Source of the DNA: Candidatus Peregrinibacteria bacterium
Lineage (GTDB): Bacteria; Patescibacteriota; Gracilibacteria; UM-FILTER-43-11
Direction of reading: 5' to 3'
Length of the DNA stretch: 64,000 nt
Assembly: GCA_016699515.1 (NCBI GenBank)
Contig: CP064978.1
Location: forward strand, 868,001-932,000
Part shown: piece by piece, positions 44,459-53,895 of the stretch
Layout: every line of letters starts with the position of its first letter
Numbering within the stretch: the first letter of the stretch is position 1
Program-made: the position numbers and the translations under genes
The notes under the pieces: model-generated
The model's input: the letters and a program-made list of their open reading frames with translations, nothing else
Told to the model about the DNA's origin: nothing
Databases searched by the model: none

Positions 44459-47098
44459 TTAGTTATCGAGAGTGCGCTGTACTTTTTCTATTTTGAATGC
44501 TTCTAAAATATCCCCCACTTCCACCGGCTTGGGGGTTTTGATCTTAATTCCACACTCCGAGCCTTTTTCGAGCTCGGCCACCTCTTCTTTTACATGTTTC
44601 AAACTTTCCAATTTAGCCTCAAAGAGCAGCTCATCGTGGCGTTTCACCCGCACCAAAGCTTCTTTTTGAACGCGGCCTTCGGTCACTTTACAACCGGCAA
44701 TGACCCAAATCTTTTTGTTAAGGAAGATTTGTTTGATTTCGAGTTTGCCCAGTTCGATCACATTAATTTCGGGTTCCAGCATGCCAGACATGATCGCTTT
44801 TACATCTTCGATCAACTTATAAATGATGGTGTACTCTTTGATATCTACATGCTCTTTTTCTGCCAGTTTAACTACATGTGCATTGGCTTCTACATGAAAA
44901 CCAACCAAAAGCGCTTGACTGGCTGATGCCATAATTACGTCGGTGTCGGAAATATTCCCCACGCCATAATGAATTACTTTTACCGCTATTTCATGGCCTT
45001 TGATTTTGTTCAGCGCTTGTGTGATCGCCTCGAGAGAACCTTTGGTGTCGGCCTTGATCACCAATTTGAGATATTTCATATCTCCTTTATTGATTTGGGA
45101 GACAATGCGCTCCACCATTGAGCCCGATTGCGATTCGTCGTCCAAGCGTTTCATGTCGATCAGTTGAGCCAATCGTTGTTTGGCCACTCGTTCGTTCTTG
45201 AACGCCTGAAGGATGTCGCCGGCTTTGGGTACTTCTGACAGACCCGAAATACGCGCCGCCCCCGAAGGAGGGCATTCTTTGAGCACATTTCCATTGTGGT
45301 CGTGCATCACTTTGATTTTCCCCAATGTGGTTCCTACCACTACTGAATCGGTAGCGTGCAGCGTTCCTGTATTGACCAAAATGGTTGCCACAGGCCCCAA
45401 CGATGGATCGAGATGCGATTCGACCACCGTTCCTACCGCCAAGCGATTTGGATTGGCCTTCAGCTGCTCGACTTCGGCTACCAACAGAATCATTTCAAGC
45501 AAATCATCGATTCCCTGACCTGTATGAGCAGAAACCGGAGCGACCACCGTGCTCCCTCCCCAGTCTTCGGGCTGCAAACCATGCTCAACCAATTGACCCT
45601 TCACTTTATCTAAATTGGCATTGGGCTTATCGATCTTATTAATGGCAACAATGATGGGGACTCCCGCTTCTTTAGCGTGATTGAGCGCTTCGATGGTTTG
45701 CGGTTTTACTCCTTCGTCGGCGGCAACCACCAAAATCGCGATGTCGGTTACTTTGGCCCCACGGGCGCGCATCGACGTGAATGCTTCGTGACCCGGGGTA
45801 TCCAAAAAGGTAATGAGTTTGCCGTTCTTTTCTACTTGATACGCTCCAATGTGCTGAGTGATTCCACCCGCTTCTGCGGCTACCACGTTGCTGCTGCGAA
45901 TCGTATCGAGCAATTTGGTTTTTCCATGATCCACATGCCCCATGATGGTTACAATCGGAGGACGAGTTACCAGGAGCGACTTGTCTTCTTCAGCCATCAG
46001 GGCGTGCATATCGCCCGCCAGCAGATCTTCGGAACTGACTTCTTTTTCGGTCATTTTTACTTCCACCCCCAAATCAGCCGCAACCAACATGGCCGTTTCG
46101 AAATCGAGTTGTTGATTAATGGTTGCCATAATGCCGTTTTTAAGCAAATTGGCAATAACGTCCATAACGGGCAAACCACACTTTTCGGAAAATTCTTTTA
46201 GGCTGATGACGGCTGGAATTTCGATGACACCGGTTTTGGGTTTGATTTGTGGCTGGGCTTTATGGCCGCGCTTTTGACTGGTGGCGCGATGTTTTTTTTG
46301 ATCGCGAAAGCGTTCTCGGTCCAATTCGCGTTCAAATTCAATTTCTTCCGCTCGAACGTTTTCGTCTGCTTGATAGTGTACGCGCGCCACATGCGGCTTG
46401 TTGGCGGCATGCGGATGACGCATGACTGAAAGAATTTCCTCTTCGGAATGTCGTTTTTTTCCTTTCTTTCCCTTGGTTTTGTAATACTTTTTAGGCAGGT
46501 GGCTGGTGTCACTTTCTGCCGGCTTAGTGTCCACTTCAATGCGGTGAGAAACGCGCAGTTGTGCAAAGCCCTTCTTGGGAAGGACCTTGATTTCATTTTT
46601 GGCGATCGCGGCGGCAATGCGGTCATTCACCGTTTCTTCGCGCTTTTCTTTTTTTGGTTCAGCCGCCCCTTTGGCTTTGGGCAAATCCACTTCATCGTTC
46701 ACCGATGAATCGGCAACGGAACTTTCGCTCTCCTCATCGGTCTCTTTACTATCTTGCTCTTCTTGCATTGATACCTCCTCGGCTTTTTCGGTGATTTTTT
46801 CTTCTACCTGTCCTTCTTTTCCAACGATGAAAATGCGCTTTTCCTTTTTACCCTCTTCTTTTTTTTCCTTTTCGCTGGACGAAGCCACTCCTGATAAGTC
46901 TTCTTGGAACTCGCTTTCCACGCGTCGGTGGGTGAGCGTTGGCTTAACTTTTCCCTTAAGGAAGCGAACAATCCCTTTTCCTAAATTGTCGTCCACTTCG
47001 TGGGCAGCGCTATCGATCCCGAAATTGGTTTTGGTGAGTTCCTTTCGAAGCTCTTGAGTTGTGATGCGAAGCTCTTTCGCAATGTCCGCCAGACGCAT
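44459..47098 (-). CDS. infB: Translation initiation factor IF-2
   Basis: IF-2 brings initiator tRNA to the ribosome. The 879-residue protein has a small N-terminal DNA/RNA-binding domain (RLADIAKELRITTQELRKEL), a long charged linker, the IF2N domain (VISLEKFS-like: VISLKEFSEKCG), the G domain with GHVDHGKT, DTPGHEAF and NKID, and domains II-IV. It is complete. nusA, its usual neighbour, is 27 kb away. Confidence 0.97.
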   Translation of the reverse strand: MRLADIAKELRITTQELRKELTKTNFGIDSAAHEVDDNLGKGIVRFLKGKVKPTLTHRRVESEFQEDLSGVASSSEKEKKEEGKKEKRIFIVGKEGQVEEKITEKAEEVSMQEEQDSKETDEESESSVADSSVNDEVDLPKAKGAAEPKKEKREETVNDRIAAAIAKNEIKVLPKKGFAQLRVSHRIEVDTKPAESDTSHLPKKYYKTKGKKGKKRHSEEEILSVMRHPHAANKPHVARVHYQADENVRAEEIEFERELDRERFRDQKKHRATSQKRGHKAQPQIKPKTGVIEIPAVISLKEFSEKCGLPVMDVIANLLKNGIMATINQQLDFETAMLVAADLGVEVKMTEKEVSSEDLLAGDMHALMAEEDKSLLVTRPPIVTIMGHVDHGKTKLLDTIRSSNVVAAEAGGITQHIGAYQVEKNGKLITFLDTPGHEAFTSMRARGAKVTDIAILVVAADEGVKPQTIEALNHAKEAGVPIIVAINKIDKPNANLDKVKGQLVEHGLQPEDWGGSTVVAPVSAHTGQGIDDLLEMILLVAEVEQLKANPNRLAVGTVVESHLDPSLGPVATILVNTGTLHATDSVVVGTTLGKIKVMHDHNGNVLKECPPSGAARISGLSEVPKAGDILQAFKNERVAKQRLAQLIDMKRLDDESQSGSMVERIVSQINKGDMKYLKLVIKADTKGSLEAITQALNKIKGHEIAVKVIHYGVGNISDTDVIMASASQALLVGFHVEANAHVVKLAEKEHVDIKEYTIIYKLIEDVKAIMSGMLEPEINVIELGKLEIKQIFLNKKIWVIAGCKVTEGRVQKEALVRVKRHDELLFEAKLESLKHVKEEVAELEKGSECGIKIKTPKPVEVGDILEAFKIEKVQRTLDN

Positions 47099-47182
47099 TA
47101 AAAAAGGGTTAAAGGCCCTAGTAAGGTACCACAGAGGGGTGAAAAAACAAAACCCAAATATCCGGTGTTGTCCGACGTTTGG

Positions 47183-48974
47183 TTATGAATCTATTTCTTC
47201 ACTTTTGGCGATGGAATGGGCGATGGCCAGAATGGTTTCTTTAAGCTCCACGGGGCCCTTCACCACGTAATGGCTCGCTTCATCCCGCGGGACGGTGGCG
47301 TAGAATATTCCATTTTCCGTATTTTCGGAGGTGGTTTTTTGGCCTGAATCCAACCACAATTCAATCAATGCCTGGTCGAGCTCTTCCACCTCTTTATCGG
47401 CGAATCCCACCAGCCATAAATGCCCTTCTGCCGCGCCGAAACTACGAAAATACCAATTTTTTGGGTAGTAAACATCGAATTGTTTGTGGGTATTTTGGTA
47501 GAGCCTCATGTTGTCGAGTGCCACTTGAATAGGCACTAGCTTTTCTTCCGTAAGCTCACCGGCTGGTTCGACTGGTTCGGCTGGTTCGACTGGTTCGGCT
47601 GGTTCGACTGGCTTAACCGGTTCGACAGGTTCCGGCTCGGCATTTTGAACTTTGGCAATTTGAATCGCCTCGCCGGACACCAAAGCCCACTTTGTCTTTT
47701 TCTGCTCGATAGAGCGCTTTTTGGTTAAATTGAAGCGATGTGTTATTCACGAGGGTATACTGATACCCCGCCCGGAATGTTTCGCCGTTTTGGGTGTAAA
47801 TTACAAAAAGGATTTGGTCGGATTCTACCACCTCGTGGCGCACCACTTCGGCGTCGGTCGGAATAAGGTTTTGTTGATTAAAAAAAGCGATCACATTGCG
47901 AGCGGAAGTAATCGGCTCGGTGGAATCGCTCTCTTGTTTTTCGGCGATGAGCGCATCCAATTGCGCCTGTCGATCCGCCTGCTCGTCAACATCAATTGAT
48001 GCTTCGGGCATCTTGGGCTCATCTAAACACACATAGCCGGTGGGGCACTTGTTTTGATTGTAGGTGCGTGGCTTGTAATTGGTGCAGCCGGCGGGCACGG
48101 GAACAAAGGGGCAATTCAAACTTTCGTCGGTTGAATTGATGGGCACACATACCCCTTCGGAAGCTTGATCGCCGCCATTCAATTCACAGCGAAATCCTTC
48201 GGCACAAGCCAGTTGCTCTGCCCCTCCGCATTGATCTCCACTTTTTACGGATGTTTGAGCGATTTGAATGCTTTCAATCATGGCTAAAAAGTCTCGCTCC
48301 ACGTTTTCGTCTCTTTTGAGCAATTGAATTTGGATTACTTTTTGGCGGGCGGTGTTTTCGATATAAAAACGAATTGAGTCGCTGGCTTGAAAACGCAACG
48401 CTGACTTGCCCGAAATGGTTACCGGCTGCCCTACGCTATTTTCGCGATCAGCCACCCATGCATCGAGCCCCAAATCGGTGTCGATTGTATTGATCTGAAC
48501 TAGGTCTTCTGCATTGTGGCGAAAGGTAATACTGCCGACCCCCTCACGCTGTTCCCAGTATGCCGGATATTCAAAGGTAAGGTCGTCGCTGGCACTTTGG
48601 TATTGCTTCTTTTGCCCCAAAGCACTTTCGTCCGCCAATTCGATTTGTAATACATTAAACACCTGTGTTTTATTGTCGATTAACGTTTGCATTTCGCCTT
48701 TCACTTGCACTTTTTGATCCACAAAATTCGACAGCGAAATGCGACTGCTTTGCAGGGCGATTTCTCCGGTTGCGGTTATCAGTTGATGCGTTCCTCTCTT
48801 AAAGCGATTCGAGTCGATTGGTTTTAGCACCCCGATGTACATTTGTGATGCCTCACCGGTATCGGTCATTTCGCTGCCCGGCTGATTGATGCGATCGTCT
48901 AAATTGGGAGTTTTGGGTTGGCAAGCGCTCACCATCAACAAGGTTACTACCGCTAGTAAAAATTGTTTTTTCAT
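47183..48974 (-). CDS. Large lipoprotein with Cys-rich modules and EP repeat, frame break
   Basis: A lipobox (VSAC) follows the signal peptide, so the protein is probably lipid-anchored at C18. The order is an N-terminal OB-like region, a region with folded-domain character, two Cys-rich modules (CGGAEQLACAEGFRC and CPTGYVC types), then a Val-Glu-Pro-Ala-Glu-Pro repeat and a C-terminal domain. Near 47691-47701 the frame shifts by two; one extra T in each of two T-runs restores QKWALVSGEAIQIAK. The repaired length is 597 residues. Function is unknown. Confidence 0.7.
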
Positions 48975-49036
48975 AATGCTTTTTTTATTGACGTAACTTA
49001 TTATACCTAATGCATGACTTAATAATCAATTCGGAT

Positions 49037-49610
49037 ATGTTTATTGTGCTGGAAGGATTGGATGGCGCTGGCACCACCACTCAGGCTGAGCGTTTGGCAG
49101 GGATGCTAACAAAGAAAGGGCGAACGGTTGTAAGGACCCAAGAGCCTACCGGGGAAGGTGACATTGGCCAATTGCTGAGAAGAATACTAAAAAAAGAGGT
49201 GAAGGTAAGTGCCGAAGCGCTGCAGCTTCTTTTTTGTGCGGATCGCGCGGAACATTTAAAAAATACTGTTGTTCCCGCTTTGGAGCGCGGCGCAGTGGTG
49301 ATTTCGGACCGGTATTACTTTTCTACCGTGGCGTACGGGTCGTTGACGATTCCGGATTATGAATGGCTTTATCAGCTCAACCGCCTGTTTTTAAAACCGG
49401 ATTTGACCTTCCTTTTGTCGGTTTCACCGGAAACGTGCTTGGAAAGGATCCGTATGCAGCGGTGCTGGCGAACTTTTTGAACAAAAGGAAGCGCTCGTTA
49501 AGATTGATCAGACCTATCAGGCGATTATGAAAAATGATCCAAGTATTGTTGTGATCGATGGAGAAAGGTCACCGGAAGCGATCACGGATGAATTGATTCG
49601 CTATATTTAA
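49037..49610 (+). CDS. tmk: Thymidylate kinase, one frame break
   Basis: Phosphorylates dTMP. The P-loop GLDGAGTTTQ, DRYYFSTVAYG and the CLERI lid region are present. Near 49457-49460 the frame shifts; adding two bases (an AG repeat unit) or removing one gives GAGELFEQKEALVKI and a stop at 49610, about 190 residues. The start at 49037 (MFIVLEG) is typical; an in-frame ATG at 49010 would add nine residues. Confidence 0.9.
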
Positions 49611-49615
49611 CCACT

Positions 49616-49650
49616 AAAAAAGACCTGCATCGAATGGTGCAGGTCTTTTT
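49616..49650. terminator. Bidirectional terminator after tmk and pilin E
   Basis: AAAAAAGACCTGCA and TGCAGGTCTTTTT form a strong stem with T-runs on both strands, placed between convergent tmk and the pilin gene. Confidence 0.9.
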
Positions 49651-49663
49651 GATGATCGAACCA

Positions 49664-50234
49664 TTATCCACTCACACACATGGCTGGAGTAAGTGAGTTA
49701 GGAATTTGACAGCCTCCGTCGGTGTTGAATACTTCTACTCCTTCTGAAATTACATAAACACGTGCGACGGTTCCGGTGGTGTCTTGGCACACATGATATC
49801 CGGTTCCCCGCTGCATTGTAGGTGCTGGTGTTGGGGTCTACAGGGATTTCTCGCAAGTAGTCGGGAATTAACACGGTGGAGCAATCAAAGGTGGAGTTTC
49901 CAGCGGGAGTTCCTAATTCTACTGCCCCTTCAAACGCACCTGTTCCAGCGCTAGCGCCACTTAAATCTGGATCACATTCAGGAATAGCGGTTAAGGTGGG
50001 AGTGGCCCCCAATAAACAGCGTGGTAATGCTCCGCGAGCCGTAGGCGACGTTTGGAATTGGTAAATAGCGCTTAAAATGGTTCCGATCTCTGACTTGCGT
50101 TCAGAGTCGTTTGCTTTACCGAACTGGCGGGCAGGATTGACTGCCACCAACACAATTCCAGCCAAGATTGATATGATCCCAATAACGATCAAAAGTTCGA
50201 TCAGGGTGAAGCCTTTACGGTTGGTAGTTTTCAT
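49664..50234 (-). CDS. Type IV pilin-like protein E, one frame break (locus 2)
   Basis: Prepilin signal MKTTNRKG|FTLIE at the start. The body has RALPRCLLG-type Cys sites (GALPRCLLGATPT) and ends TDGGCQIPN...CVSG. The frame breaks at 49806-49809 (four C on the plus strand, three expected); repair gives AAGTGYHVCQDTTGT and 189 residues. It is a close paralogue of pilin D next door, including the conserved PDYLREIPVDPNT motif. Confidence 0.88.
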
Positions 50235-50254
50235 TGTAAATGGGTTAGTTATGT

Positions 50255-50301
50255 AAAAGCCTCGGCGTTCCTTGATTTCTTGAGGATAGGCCGAGGCTTT
50301 T
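50255..50301 (-). terminator. Terminator-like hairpin between pilins D and E
   Basis: AAAAGCCTCGGC and GCCGAGGCTTTT pair perfectly around a loop of about 23 bases. On the minus strand it lies after pilin D and before the pilin E start. Confidence 0.75.
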
Positions 50302-50317
50302 ATAAATCTACAAACGA

Positions 50318-50901
50318 TTATCCTGATACACACATGGCCGGAGTGGTGGTTCCAGGAACTTCACAACCACCATCGGTATCGAATACTTCTACTCCTCTGG
50401 CAATCACATAAACACGAGAAACTCCTCCGGAAGTTGCTTGACAAACGTAGTATCCGGTCGCAGCAGTGCTGTAGGTATTGGTGTTTGGATCCACTGGGAT
50501 TTCACGTAGGTAATCGGGAACCAAGGTGGTGCTGCAATCATAAGTGGCTGCTGTTACGGGCGAACCCAATTGTACTGCACCTTCGAAGCCCCCATTTCCG
50601 CTTCCAACACCGCTGTTATCTGGATCGCATTGAGGAATGGCAGTAGCGGTTCCTGGTGCAACCCCAACAAACATTGAGGCAATGCGCCACGAGCCGTGGG
50701 CGAGGTTTGGAATTGATAAATAGCACTCAGGATGGTGCCGAGTTCAGATTTGCGTTCTGAATCGTTTGCTTTACAGAACTGCTGAGCAGGATTAACTGCA
50801 ACCAGAACGACTCCGGCAAGAATGGAAATAATACCGATCACAATCAAAAGCTCAATAAGAGTGAACCCTTTGGAGCGGTTAGGCAAAACATTTTTAAGCA
50901 T
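50318..50901 (-). CDS. Type IV pilin-like protein D, one frame break (locus 2)
   Basis: Prepilin signal MLKNVLPNRSKG|FTLIE. The frame breaks at 50662-50665 (four C on the plus strand, five expected); repair gives CLLGVAPGTATAIPQCD and 194 residues. It shares with pilin E the long identical block from the hydrophobic helix through SPTARGALP and four conserved Cys. The pair may be the major and an alternative pilin of locus 2. Confidence 0.88.
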
Positions 50902-51025
50902 AACTTTTAATGTTTATTTAATAAAGTTAAACTCATTGTATCAAAAATTTGACCAACGACAAGTTTTACCACCTTTTTAAAGCCAAAATACAATGGCTAA
51001 AATGAAAAAATAGTTTAAAAAATAT

Positions 51026-51598
51026 TTATTTCAAATACAGTCGAATGCTCATTTCAATCGTGGACAAGCGACTTCGTTGTCCCTGATCCACAACATTATA
51101 TTTTAAATCGAGTGACATGAGTTTGGTAATGAAGCTTGATTTTTCGATTTCGTACAGAGCCTCGTAAAGGGTTTGATCGAATGATTCGGGTATTTTAAAA
51201 CTAACGTGGTAATCGGCATAGTGATCCATAAAAATTTGGCTTTGTTGCCCCCGAATGATCACTTGCACTTCGGGGTCGATCGGCACAAAGAGGTTTTCTA
51301 AAAATCCAATGAAGGGGACGACTTCTTCAAAATCAGCAAAGGCTTTGTTGGCCACTAAACTAATATCGCTCCCAACGATTTCTTGATCGGATGTTTCGAT
51401 GATTCGCTTTAACCCAATGAATGCTTCTTCATCTTTTTTGATATCCGCTTGAATTTGAGTGATTTGGTCGCGGTATGAAAATCGAAACCATTGCAAAACG
51501 ATTCCAGCCAGAAAAAAAATAAAAATCAATATAATTAAGGTGCGCAATAAACGGCTGCCTTTTAAGATACGCCAATAATTTAAATTAGAGTGATTCAT
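51026..51598 (-). CDS. pilO: PilO-like pilus assembly protein (locus 2)
   Basis: From ATG 51598 the protein has about 190 residues: one membrane helix (about 18-38), a coiled coil and a ferredoxin-like domain ending in SIRLYLK. The start overlaps the end of the PilM-PilN gene by 14 bases, the usual PilN-PilO coupling. Confidence 0.78.
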   Translation of the reverse strand: MNHSNLNYWRILKGSRLLRTLIILIFIFFLAGIVLQWFRFSYRDQITQIQADIKKDEEAFIGLKRIIETSDQEIVGSDISLVANKAFADFEEVVPFIGFLENLFVPIDPEVQVIIRGQQSQIFMDHYADYHVSFKIPESFDQTLYEALYEIEKSSFITKLMSLDLKYNVVDQGQRSRLSTIEMSIRLYLK

Positions 51599-53343
51599 CG
51601 CTTGAATTAGTGGTTGGAGCAGGGTCGCCTGCGGGCGCGTCTGGCGTTTCTGGGGCTGGGTCACTTTCTGTCTCTTCAATGGCGTCAACCCCCTCTTGTG
51701 TGGCAGATGGGTCAGCGGTGACCTCTTCGTCGTTCGTTCCATGCAGTGAATCAAAAACGGCGATCGGGTCGATGGTTAGATCAATATTAATGAAACGCTC
51801 GCCTTTGCCCACCAGATTGGAAAGGGGCGAAAAGACTTCGGAAAATAACGTCTGATTGCTGAGCAGTACGATGAAATTTTCGGTGGCCGGCCTGGAAAGT
51901 GCGCGCGCTCGCAACCGCATTAGCATTTCGTCGCGCGCGTTGACCGAAAAATTGGCGGTGAGCAAACTGACGTCGTCCGTGTTTAAGTCTTCAATCGATT
52001 TAATGAGAAAGTCGATCGGGATTGAGGTTTGCAAAATGGTAGCAATTTGGCTGGCCAGCTGAGCTTTTTGCTGATTGTGTTTTGCCACTTGATTGACATA
52101 GGGGTTGGCCAGTTTTCTTTCGAAATGGAGCGCTCTTTCAGCATGGCATTCAACTCGAAATAGCTGCTGGCCGTTGACATGCCCGAGAAGAGCAAAAGGC
52201 GGTCAAAACCGAAAATAGGCCCAACAAGCCGTTTCGTAGCATGGGATAGGTTTGTTTTTTTTGAAGCGCATCGCGCTTGTCGGTTGGGAGCAGATTGATT
52301 CCTTGCGCCTCTTGTTTTGTTCCTACCAGCGGCCATAGCGCCAGCCCACCAGCAATGGCGTATTCCGATGTGAGCGATTGAGATGTTAAGTAGCTCATTT
52401 CTTTCCATTCCATCTGCGGGAACGCCGCTTGGAGCGCGTCTTTTAAGGAAGGCATTTTTGCGTAAGGCCCAACCAAATAAACCGTTTTTAATTCAAAATT
52501 TTCTTGGTTGCGCGCTGCATTGATTAATTCATTCATACGCCGAATCAAATCCTGGTAAGATTCCGCGAGGGCTTGCTGTAATTGAGATTCCAAATTGGTG
52601 TCGGCTTTTTGACCCCTTGCAACAGCGCCGTTGCGTCTTTGAGTGGGATGCTGAGCGTCTCTTTTATTTTTTGAGCTAAAAATGCGCCTGCGACTTTTGA
52701 ACTGAGCGTTTTGTGCTCCTGGCCCGGCTTGCCAATCGTCATCAACGTGCCGTTTTGACCCAGGTGGATCGCCATAAAATTTTGTGCATTGACGTTGAAT
52801 TGATTTTCACACGCGCGGATGAGAGCATGATGCATTACGTCGACCCCACTACATTCAACCCAGTCTCGTCGATCCTTGAATCACCGCGGCCACCAGGCCG
52901 TCTTGCGCTGCGATAAATTCCAAGGCGGTTTCGACCGGTTTGGGGTCGTTTCCGGCAATGGGATAGTAATCAATGATGGCCTGATTGAGCTCGATTGGAA
53001 TAAAGTCGGCGGCCTCTTTTTTGATCCACTCTTCATCTTCTTTTTGTTCAGGCTTGAGTGTGATGCGGTGGGAAAAGGTTTTTTCTTCGGGGATGGCAAT
53101 GACCACCTCTTTGGTTTTGAGGGGCCCATTCTTTCCGTTTTCAATCAATTGTTTTAACGCCGCTTTAAATGCCTCGGGGTTATTGATGATGATGTCATCT
53201 TCGACCACGCCCAATTCCAGTTCTACTTTGGACGCATTCACCAAAACCAATTGATCTTTTTTAACCAGCCATTCCACTGCAGTTAATGCGTGGCTGGAAA
53301 TATCGAGGCCGATTAGTTTTTTGGGGAGACGACTTAGTGACAT
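51585..53343 (-). CDS. PilM-PilN fusion protein, five frame breaks (locus 2)
   Basis: The actin-like PilM part (LIGLDISSHALTAVEW near the start) runs to about residue 345. It is joined in frame to GINLLPTDKRD (residues 349-359), the PilM-binding motif at the head of PilN, then a membrane helix (about 372-388), a coiled coil and a PilN-type periplasmic domain. This is the layout of GspL. Breaks lie at 52844-52847, 52859-52861, 52606-52610, 52194-52197 and 52123-52125; each is a homopolymer one base short. Repaired length is 587 residues. The fusion point itself lies in an unbroken stretch of frame. Confidence 0.78.
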
Positions 53344-53362
53344 TCGTTAGTGCAAGTAGGGG

Positions 53363-53830
53363 CTAGAGTTCGTTGATCGAGAGGATGTCGATCGTGTTGT
53401 AGTGGTTCACTCCTGAGTAATTGGCAAAATTTACATCATACGTTTCAATGCGCAATTGATACTGAAACGTGCGATTAAATCCATTACTGACCCCGTGTAT
53501 ATCCAAAGTAGCCAGACGCTCTTGAATGCCCGGAGCAATTTGTTGAGGACTGAACCATTGCATGGTACTGGTGCAGGTATCATCCGGACCTATTTGGTAG
53601 TTCAGATTTCCGGGAAATTGATATTCCTGTTTTAAACGCCACATCACGTCTTCAAAACAGGTGCTTACGTTCAAGCGTGCATTTTCGTAATAAATACTGT
53701 TCAACGATAACGAGGCGTTATTTACTCCATCCAACAACATTCCCATTGCAAAAAACATTGCCACGGTGGTGACAATGAGCAAGCTCACAATTGCGATGAA
53801 TCCCTGTGGGCGATGAGTTTTTTTTTGCAT
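53363..53830 (-). CDS. PilX/GspK-like minor pilin (locus 2)
   Basis: The 155-residue protein starts MQKKTHRPQG|FIAIVSLLIV. The hydrophobic helix fits a pseudopilin, but there is no Glu at +5, as in GspK-type proteins that cap the pilus tip. Two Cys in the body may pair. It follows the giant pilin gene. Confidence 0.65.
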   Translation of the reverse strand: MQKKTHRPQGFIAIVSLLIVTTVAMFFAMGMLLDGVNNASLSLNSIYYENARLNVSTCFEDVMWRLKQEYQFPGNLNYQIGPDDTCTSTMQWFSPQQIAPGIQERLATLDIHGVSNGFNRTFQYQLRIETYDVNFANYSGVNHYNTIDILSINEL

Positions 53831-53851
53831 AATTCTTAAGGTCGGCTGAAG

Positions 53852-53880
53852 GACTCCGCCCGCCGTAGGCGGGCGGAGTC
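53852..53880. repeat. GC-rich hairpin with CCGTAGG loop region
   Basis: GACTCCGCCCGCC and GGCGGGCGGAGTC are perfectly inverted around GTA. It lies between two minor pilin genes with no T-run after it. It may be an inserted repeat unit or an mRNA stabiliser. Confidence 0.7.
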
Positions 53881-53895
53881 TGTTGGCCTAACGCC

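Noticed and set aside
47560..47640. Pro-Glu-Val-Ala coding repeat as a minisatellite of non-coding DNA
   Set aside because: The repeat keeps one frame and joins two coding parts of the lipoprotein gene, so it is part of the protein.
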